Shown here in pieces: positions 57,543 to 64,000 of a stretch of DNA of 64,000 nt. Origin of the DNA: Pseudomonas nitroreducens TX1. GTDB lineage: Bacteria; Pseudomonadota; Gammaproteobacteria; Pseudomonadales; Pseudomonadaceae. The notes beneath the pieces were generated by a model. It did not search any database, had not been told where the DNA came from, and was given only the letters and a program-made list of their open reading frames with translations. The position numbers and the translations under genes are program-made. Position 1 is the first letter of the stretch. Each line of letters begins with the position of its first letter. The stretch spans positions 1-64,000 of the forward strand of contig NZ_AMZB01000108.1 of assembly GCF_000313755.1 (NCBI RefSeq), read 5' to 3'.

Positions 57543-58675
57543 GGCTGCACCTGCGGTCGTACGCGGGCGCGGGGTTCTGCCTGGGCGCTGCTGTCTACCG
57601 GTTCGGCAGCCTGTTCGGCTGGGGCAACCTCGACTTTCTGGTTCGGGTGCAGCAACTGACCGCCCGCGACGATCACCCGCTGTCCAGCCTGCAGGCCTTC
57701 GCCGATCATCACCTGCTCGCGGGCGAAGCTGACCTGGCCGACCGGCTTGAGCTGCGCGCGGCCCTGGTCATCCAGCACCCACACGGCGGGGGATTTGCCC
57801 TGCTTGAACAAGGCGGACCAGGGCAATACCACGCGGGGCTGGGCCGCCTGCGGCAGCTCGGCACCGACCACGGCGCCCAGGCCCATTGCCGGCGGAACCT
57901 GGTCGAGGCCGACCTTGACCTTCAGCGTGCCGCTGCGCGAGTCCACCGTGGGTGTCACTTCGCGCACGCGGCCGTCGACCCTCACCTTGGGGTTCGACAG
58001 CAGATAAACGCTTACCACCTGATCGCCCTGGGAGTTCTGGAAGAGCGATTCGTAGACGTTGAAAACGGCGTCGCGTTCGCCGTCGCGGGCGAGGGTGAAG
58101 ATCGGCATGGTCGCCTGCACCACCTGGCCCACTTCGCCGCTGCGCTGGGTGATCACGCCATCGGCCGAGGCCTTGAGTTCGGTGTAGGAAAGCTGGTCAT
58201 TGGCCGAGGCGAGCTGCGCACGTGCTGCCCCCAGCGAGCTCTGCGCGGAACGCAGTTCGGCCTGGGCGCGGTCATATTCGCTGCGGCTGGTGTAGCCCTT
58301 GGGCAATAATTGCGCCTGGCGCTCGAAGCCGACCTGGGCCAGGCGCAACCGTGCCTGCTCTGCGCTGACGGCGGCGCGGGCGTTCTGCACCTGGGTGCGC
58401 AGGTCCTGCGGGTCGAGACGGGCCAGCACCTGGCCGGCTTTCACCGCATCGCCTACCTCGGCGTTGCGCTCGATGATCTTGCCACCCACGCGAAAGGCCT
58501 GCTGCGCCTCGACGCGCGCCTGGATGTCGCCCACCACGCTGGGCCGCGCAGCGTAATCGGTGGTGGTCGCTTCGCGCACCAGCACGCGCGGCAGGTGCTC
58601 GGCCGGCTTTTCCTGGCCGCAACCGGTCAGCGTCATCATCACCAAGAAGGCCAGCCCCGGCGCTCTCGTCGTCAT
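57539..58675 (-). CDS. triA: Membrane fusion lipoprotein TriA-like
   Basis: This is a 378-residue adaptor, the first gene of the efflux operon. It has a short lipoprotein leader with lipobox LTGC (MTTRAPGLAFLVMMTLTGC). The hairpin domain has RNAEVGDAVKAGQVLARLDP and LKASADGVITQRSGEVGQVV. The start is ambiguous: ATG 58675 has GGGGGA close upstream, and ATG 58687 (four residues longer) has AGGA. The C-terminus is Glu/Ala/Pro-rich. Two adaptors per pump is the TriABC hallmark. No regulator is found beside the operon. Confidence 0.86.
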   Translation of the reverse strand: MTTRAPGLAFLVMMTLTGCGQEKPAEHLPRVLVREATTTDYAARPSVVGDIQARVEAQQAFRVGGKIIERNAEVGDAVKAGQVLARLDPQDLRTQVQNARAAVSAEQARLRLAQVGFERQAQLLPKGYTSRSEYDRAQAELRSAQSSLGAARAQLASANDQLSYTELKASADGVITQRSGEVGQVVQATMPIFTLARDGERDAVFNVYESLFQNSQGDQVVSVYLLSNPKVRVDGRVREVTPTVDSRSGTLKVKVGLDQVPPAMGLGAVVGAELPQAAQPRVVLPWSALFKQGKSPAVWVLDDQGRAQLKPVGQVSFAREQVMIGEGLQAGQRVIVAGGQLLHPNQKVEVAPAEQAAEPVDSSAQAEPRARVRPQVQP

Positions 58676-58847
58676 CCATTCCCCCATCGTCCGGATCCTG
58701 CGCGGGCGCGGGCAAGCGCAGCGCGATACGAACTGTGAGTGGGAGGCGGGGAAAAATGTTCCAAGCAATTGTTCGAGGCGGCGCGGCGAACCGGAGCCTA
58801 TCTACGGCGAAACGCCGGATTGCGGAGGGGTAGGCGCTGGGTAGCGC

Positions 58848-59102
58848 TCAGAGGGAACTGGGCGTAAGGCGAAACATGGCGCGGCCGTCCAGCCATCGGG
58901 CGCTGCCAAGAGCGTCGATCTCGCCGATGCATTGGCCCAGGTCCTGGTCGTTCAGTTCGATGAACAGGTGATTGGCATAGACGCGGAAGCGGTCCGGGCT
59001 GTTGTGCAATTCGATGCGGCCATTGCGCAGCACGCCGATGTGCCTGCCCACCCCACCGGTGGTGTAAACCTCATAACTGCCTTTGCTGTAGAGCGGGGCC
59101 AC
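58848..59102 (-). CDS. 84-residue hypothetical protein
   Basis: GTG at 59102 with AGGAGG 4 nt upstream starts a protein with a strand-rich body: YSKGSYEVYTTGGVGRHIGV, LRNGRIELHNSPDRFRVYAN, HLFIELNDQDLGQCIGEIDA. It ends MFRLTPSSL. An ATG at 59144 in frame lacks a ribosome site. No family is recognised. It is transcribed towards triA with a 172-nt gap. Confidence 0.6.
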   Translation of the reverse strand: MAPLYSKGSYEVYTTGGVGRHIGVLRNGRIELHNSPDRFRVYANHLFIELNDQDLGQCIGEIDALGSARWLDGRAMFRLTPSSL

Positions 59103-59265
59103 GGCGCCTCCTTCCCGAACCGGGGAAGCACGACTAAAGCACAAAATAATGGCATTTGGATATCGCTCGCCATGCTGCTTGCCATCGCATGTGCCGGCGG
59201 ATATCTCGCCTGAACTCGCGCGCAGCTGCGCCAGTCCACTGCCAGAGAAGGCTTCGGAGGCCAGG

Positions 59266-60336
59266 ATGAAAAGACGCTATAGCCTGCCCATGGCGACCCT
59301 CGTGGCGATAGCACTGGTGTTGCTGGTGGCGCATATCGCGTTGCCCTATGTGATCCGCGATTACCTCAACGGCAAGCTGGATCGCATGGGCGACTACCAC
59401 GGCCAGATCACTGACGTGGACCTGGCGCTCTGGCGCGGCGCGTATCGGATCAATGGCCTGAAGATCGTCAAGGTCAACGGCAAGGTGCCGGTGCCGCTGC
59501 TGGACGCGCCGGTAATCGACCTTTCCGTGAGCTGGCACGCCCTCTGGTACGAACACGGCATCGTGGCGCGTGTGCTGTTCCTCCGCCCGGAGCTGAACTT
59601 CGTCGACGGCGGTGGCCGCCAGGAGTCCCAGAGCGGCGCCGGCACGGACTGGCGCGAGCAGTTGGACAAGCTGCTACCGATCACCCTGGACGAACTGCGC
59701 ATCGCCGACGGGAGCATCCGCTTCCATAACTACCAGTCCAAACCACCGGTGCACCTGGCCGCCAGCGCGGTAAACGCCAGCCTCTACAACCTCACCAACG
59801 TGGCGGATGAAAAGGGGGATCGGGTCGCCCGCTTCGAGGGCCGCGCCCGGCTGTTCGATCAGGCGCCGCTGGAAGCGGAGGCCACCTTTGATCCCTTCAG
59901 CAACTTCGAGGACTTCGAGTTGCGCCTGCGGGCACGTGATGTGGAACTGCGGCGGGTCAACGACTTCGCCGCAGCCTATGGCAAGTTCGATTTCAACCGG
60001 GGCAGCGGCACCGTGGTCATCGAGGCCCGCGCGGACAAGGGCCAGCTCAGCGGCTACATCAAGCCGCTGCTGCACGACGTGGACGTGTTCAACTGGCAGC
60101 AGGATGTGGAAGAGAAGGACAAGAGCCTGTTCCGCTCCATCTGGGAGGCGCTGGTCGGCGGCGGCGAGACCGTGCTGAAGAACCAGCGCAGGGACCAGTT
60201 CGCCACGCGCGTCGAGCTGAGCGGTAATGTCCACCGCCAGGACATCAGCGCTTTCGAGGCCTTCCTTGGCATTCTGCGCAACGCCTTCATCCAGGCGTTC
60301 AATGCGCGCTACGAGCGCTCCGCGCCCGAGGACTGA
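59266..60336 (+). CDS. DUF748/AsmA-like membrane-anchored protein
   Basis: The 356-residue product has an N-terminal TM helix (about 9-30, LVAIALVLLVAHIALPYVI) and a periplasmic DUF748-like region: YLNGKLDRMGDYHGQITDVD, LALWRGAYRINGLKIVKVNG and IDELRIADGSIRFHNY-like strands. It resembles a single module of the AsmA/DUF748 bridge-like lipid or envelope proteins. GGAGG lies 5 nt before the ATG at 59266. It converges with the MscS gene (7-nt gap). Confidence 0.78.
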   Translation: MKRRYSLPMATLVAIALVLLVAHIALPYVIRDYLNGKLDRMGDYHGQITDVDLALWRGAYRINGLKIVKVNGKVPVPLLDAPVIDLSVSWHALWYEHGIVARVLFLRPELNFVDGGGRQESQSGAGTDWREQLDKLLPITLDELRIADGSIRFHNYQSKPPVHLAASAVNASLYNLTNVADEKGDRVARFEGRARLFDQAPLEAEATFDPFSNFEDFELRLRARDVELRRVNDFAAAYGKFDFNRGSGTVVIEARADKGQLSGYIKPLLHDVDVFNWQQDVEEKDKSLFRSIWEALVGGGETVLKNQRRDQFATRVELSGNVHRQDISAFEAFLGILRNAFIQAFNARYERSAPED

Positions 60337-60343
60337 CGCCTGG

Positions 60344-61450
60344 TCAATGGCTGGCCGAGCCGTGCGCGCCCCGTTGAGGCGCCAGGGTGTAGGGCTCACC
60401 GCGCGGCGTACGCAGTGCTTCCTCCCGATTGACCAGCTCGCGCACCGGGAAGGCGAAGTCGACGCCCATCTCCTTCACCCCGGCCAGCAGCCGCAGGTTG
60501 ATCTGCTGCTGCACGTCCATGTAGCGATTGAAGTCAGCGGTTTGCATGATGTAGACGACCTCGTACAGCAGGCGGCTTTCGTCGAAGGAGAGGAAGTGCG
60601 CGCGGTCGAACCTGGCTTCCTCGATGTCGTCGACGATCTGCTTCACCAGGTCCGCCACCGCCTTGGCCTTCTCGGCCGGGGTGCGGTAACTGATGCCGAA
60701 CTGGAAGACGATGCGCCGGGTGTTCATGCGTTTGTAGTTGTGCAGCGTCTGCTTGAGCAGTTCGGCGTTGGAGCAGACGATCTGCTCGCCGCTCAGGCTG
60801 CGGATGCGCGTGGTTTTCAGGCCGATGTGCTCGATGGTCCCGGCGACGTCGCCGAACACCACGAAATCGCCGATCTCGAAAGGCTTGTCGAAGCCGATCG
60901 ACAACGAGGCAAAGATATCGCTGAGGACGGTCTGCACGGCCAGTGCCACGGCGATGCCGCCGACACCGAGGCTGGCGATCAGCGCGGTGATGTCCACGCC
61001 CAGGTTGGCGAGAATCGACAGCAGCATCACCGCCCAGACCACCACCAGTACGACCACCGAGATGATCGACGCCATCACCGGGTTGTGCATGCCGCCGAAG
61101 CGCACCAGTGACAGGTCGCGCGTCCAGAGCCGCACGCAGGCGTCCATCCACCAGGCGACCTGCAGTGCGAGCACCACGAACCAGGCGTGGGACAGCGCTG
61201 CGCTCCAGTTGTCCGGCAGGCGGGTCAGCTTGAGCGCGAGCATCAGGGCGAAGACGAAGATCAGCAGGTTGCTGGTGCGCGCGGTGATCGCCGAGGCGTA
61301 GCGCGCCCAGTGGCTGGTGCGGCCCTCCAGGCGCTTGCGCGCCGAACCGATCAGAAAGCGCAGGATGGCGAATCCGGCGGCAGCGGCCAGTACTACCAGG
61401 GCCAGTTGGCCGAGCTGGGTCAGGTCCAGCCAGGAATTGAGCGACGCCAT
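60344..61450 (-). CDS. MscS-family mechanosensitive channel
   Basis: The 368-residue product has TM helices near 12-30, 55-75, 85-105 and 127-150. The MscS pore helix ALIASLGVGGIAVALAVQTV and the beta-domain GFDKPFEIGDFVVFGDVAGT with VEHIGL-type strand follow. It would release solutes on hypo-osmotic shock, which fits the osmotic theme of the region. AAGGAG lies 5 nt before the ATG. The C-terminal 20 residues are an unconserved polar tail. Confidence 0.9.
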   Translation of the reverse strand: MASLNSWLDLTQLGQLALVVLAAAAGFAILRFLIGSARKRLEGRTSHWARYASAITARTSNLLIFVFALMLALKLTRLPDNWSAALSHAWFVVLALQVAWWMDACVRLWTRDLSLVRFGGMHNPVMASIISVVVLVVVWAVMLLSILANLGVDITALIASLGVGGIAVALAVQTVLSDIFASLSIGFDKPFEIGDFVVFGDVAGTIEHIGLKTTRIRSLSGEQIVCSNAELLKQTLHNYKRMNTRRIVFQFGISYRTPAEKAKAVADLVKQIVDDIEEARFDRAHFLSFDESRLLYEVVYIMQTADFNRYMDVQQQINLRLLAGVKEMGVDFAFPVRELVNREEALRTPRGEPYTLAPQRGAHGSASH

Positions 61451-61592
61451 GGGGTCTCCTTATCGACGGTGAAAGGAGTAGGTTTTGGGGCGAAGGGCGG
61501 GTGGAAGTTCAGTTGAGCTGTGCGAGCGGCGCGGGCAGCTCAGGGGTGACGGCACAGGAGAGCGGGGCGGCCCGCCCTCCTGCAGGTGGCGA

Positions 61593-61667
61593 TCAGTGCC
61601 AGAACAGCGCGATCAGGATGATGATCGGGATCGGTACGCCGAGGAAGTAAAGGAGGATCGAGCGCAT
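61593..61667 (-). CDS. 24-residue hydrophobic small protein
   Basis: ATG at 61667 with AGGAGA 6 nt upstream encodes MRSILLYFLGVPIPIIILIA then LFWH. It is a single TM helix with a charged N-terminal Arg, 13 nt downstream of the membrane protein gene. Its good ribosome site and tight linkage support a real micro-membrane protein. Function is unknown. Confidence 0.6.
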   Translation of the reverse strand: MRSILLYFLGVPIPIIILIALFWH

Positions 61668-61680
61668 GGTGAATCTCCTG

Positions 61681-62595
61681 TCAGCGGATGGAATGGGTAG
61701 TGGCGTAGACGCCGGCAGTGGTGTGGACCGGCAGCAGGTCGGCATCGCGACGGCGACCGCCGTGGATAGCCATGAAGCTGGCGAAGAAGGCGCCGCACAG
61801 CAGCGCTGCGAACATCCACAGCGCCGAGCCCGCGGCCACCTTGCGCGCCGTGTCGGCGGCTTGCAGCGCCTGCTGCCTGGCGTGTTGGGCCTGGGCGAAC
61901 ACCGCATCGACGCGCTGCTCGGCTTCGGTCTGGCTGATCTCGGTGCGCTGGGCAATCACCCGCGCCAGGTAGGTCCGGTCTTGCGCGTTGAGCTGCCCAT
62001 CGGCCAGGCCGCGCAGGAAAATGCGCGAAGCCACGGCGTGGGCCGCATCGTCGCTGACCGACACCGGGCGGTCGTCGCGGAACAGGGTGTCGATGAAGTA
62101 CGCCGAGTCATTATCGTTGCTTGAAGACGCGCTGTCGGCAGCACTGGCCGCTGCCCCGGCAGCCACTGTGGCGCCGGCCTGCAAGCCGCCACCCACCAGA
62201 GTGCTGACCGACCCGATCACCAGGGTGGCGGTGACCAGCGTAGCGATGGCCCAGGCGAGGAAGCCATGGGCGGTGTCGCGGAAATACACCTCGTCGCCAT
62301 GCAGGCTGGCCCATTTCACCCGCAAGCGGCCAGCGAGGTAGCCGCCCAGGCCCGAGGCCAGGATTTGCGTGATCGCCAACCAGATGAAGGTCGAAATGCT
62401 CATCTGCTTGAAGGTGCCGCCGTCACCGGGCCAGGGCGATACGGCCGAAAAGCCCAGACCAAACCCTAGAACGATGAGGATGAGCGATAGCGCCGCGGCG
62501 GCAGCGGCGCCGGCGAGAATCGCCGCCCAGGACACGCCGGAACGGTCGTGCCCGGAGGCGAGGGCAGTGGCAGTAGCGTCAGTGCTGGAAATCAT
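61681..62595 (-). CDS. Hypothetical membrane protein with four TM helices
   Basis: The 304-residue product has TM helices near 24-52, 69-88, 112-145 and 265-285. Between helices 3 and 4 lies a long soluble segment rich in Ala/Asp/Ser, with a coiled region (EISQTEAEQRVDAVFAQAQH). Small residues dominate the first helix (GAAAAAALSLILIVLGFGLG). Family is not named, but similar proteins occur in many Pseudomonas. GAGGAG precedes the ATG at 62595. Confidence 0.75.
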   Translation of the reverse strand: MISSTDATATALASGHDRSGVSWAAILAGAAAAAALSLILIVLGFGLGFSAVSPWPGDGGTFKQMSISTFIWLAITQILASGLGGYLAGRLRVKWASLHGDEVYFRDTAHGFLAWAIATLVTATLVIGSVSTLVGGGLQAGATVAAGAAASAADSASSSNDNDSAYFIDTLFRDDRPVSVSDDAAHAVASRIFLRGLADGQLNAQDRTYLARVIAQRTEISQTEAEQRVDAVFAQAQHARQQALQAADTARKVAAGSALWMFAALLCGAFFASFMAIHGGRRRDADLLPVHTTAGVYATTHSIR

Positions 62596-63038
62596 GGTGT
62601 TGCTCCTCGGAGGGGTCCGAGGCTGTTTTTGCACCTGACGTGCCAGCCATTTCAAAATATTTACAGCTTCAATTTCAATGACTTACACAGCGAGCAGGCA
62701 ATGCGACCATGCAGGTTGCATGAACGGTCGCCCAGCGATGCGCAGGTTGCACGGTTTTCTGCAGCGGATTCCGCCTTGCCGTTGCTCTGTTCAGGGCAGA
62801 GAGGCGGGCGAGCAGGGAAGGATCCGCGCTACGGCAGGCCGCCAGCGACGAATGACGCGATGTCCGAGGCGGGCGCGCTGTTTGCCAGCAATACAGGGTG
62901 ATTGGCTGGCCGCTCACTCATCAGTCGTCCTGCAAAAAAAGCATTAGGTTATGCCTTCCGGCGATTTGTCCTACGAAGCGCGACCGATCAGGATAGGGCG
63001 ACGTGAAAGCCCCTGCCTACCAAGGAACACAGCAAGCG
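62596..63038. other. 443-nt intergenic region with no recognised gene
   Basis: The region between divergent genes contains a moderately AT-rich part (62650-62690) just upstream of the minus-strand membrane protein gene, probably its promoter. Small ORFs within it have no ribosome site or conserved features. An in-frame GTG at 63003 could extend the acetyltransferase by 12 codons. Confidence 0.5.
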
Positions 63039-63992
<954 letters not shown>

Positions 63993-64000
63993 TCCTGACT

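Overview
The window is about 64 kb of GC-rich, densely coding bacterial DNA. The gene content points to a Pseudomonas chromosome of the P. aeruginosa / nitroreducens / citronellolis side of the genus (inference). The evidence is a pfeRSA-pfeE ferric enterobactin locus, a triABC-type efflux operon with two membrane fusion proteins, a cyanide-insensitive (CIO-type) cytochrome bd oxidase, several small Pseudomonas-specific DUF families and Pseudomonas-type REP palindromes. No tRNA, rRNA, CRISPR array, transposase or phage gene was seen.

Layout. (1) 1-4.6 kb: iron acquisition. The pfeR-pfeS two-component system is followed by pfeA, which has its own Fur-box-like site, and by the start of a pfeE esterase that runs off the left edge. 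(2) 4.7-16.3 kb: metabolic genes. These are an isoprenylcysteine methyltransferase-like protein, a beta-propeller protein, a regulator divergent from a DUF899 gene, a polar amino acid ABC importer without an ATPase gene, and a three-subunit molybdenum aldehyde/xanthine oxidoreductase (paoABC-like) with a downstream phosphoribosyltransferase. A REPIN-like inverted pair lies at 10.5 kb. (3) 16.4-20.3 kb: a membrane GGDEF-EAL protein converging on an erythromycin esterase-like protein.

(4) 20.4-53.3 kb: a long accessory region that reads as a general or osmotic stress island. It holds a PoxB-like TPP enzyme, low-affinity iron permease, ClpP-like protease, CBS protein, PfpI protease, exonuclease III-like nuclease, M42 peptidase, flavodoxin-like reductase, zinc alcohol dehydrogenase, membrane gluconate 2-dehydrogenase, CIO oxidase, DUF892 ferritin-like protein, DUF421 protein, CinA-like deamidase, hemerythrin, KGG-repeat proteins and a giant CheB-CheR-PAS-kinase-receiver hybrid. 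Many small proteins occur as paralogous pairs. Several of these genes share an upstream GAAC-N18-TC motif, which matches the geometry of an AlgU/ECF sigma promoter. Two homologous intergenic elements (22.6 and 38.6 kb, both on the minus strand) each carry a conserved 5' hairpin and end in a terminator, and may be a family of structured RNAs.

(5) 53.4-64 kb: the triABC-type RND efflux operon, a DUF748/AsmA-like protein, an MscS channel, a membrane protein with a 24-residue companion, and a serine acetyltransferase.

Functional reading (inference): the central region couples periplasmic sugar-acid oxidation (gluconate dehydrogenase) to a cyanide-insensitive quinol oxidase and surrounds it with protective and signalling proteins typical of stationary or osmotic stress. 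All calls rest on reading the sequence; no database search was possible.
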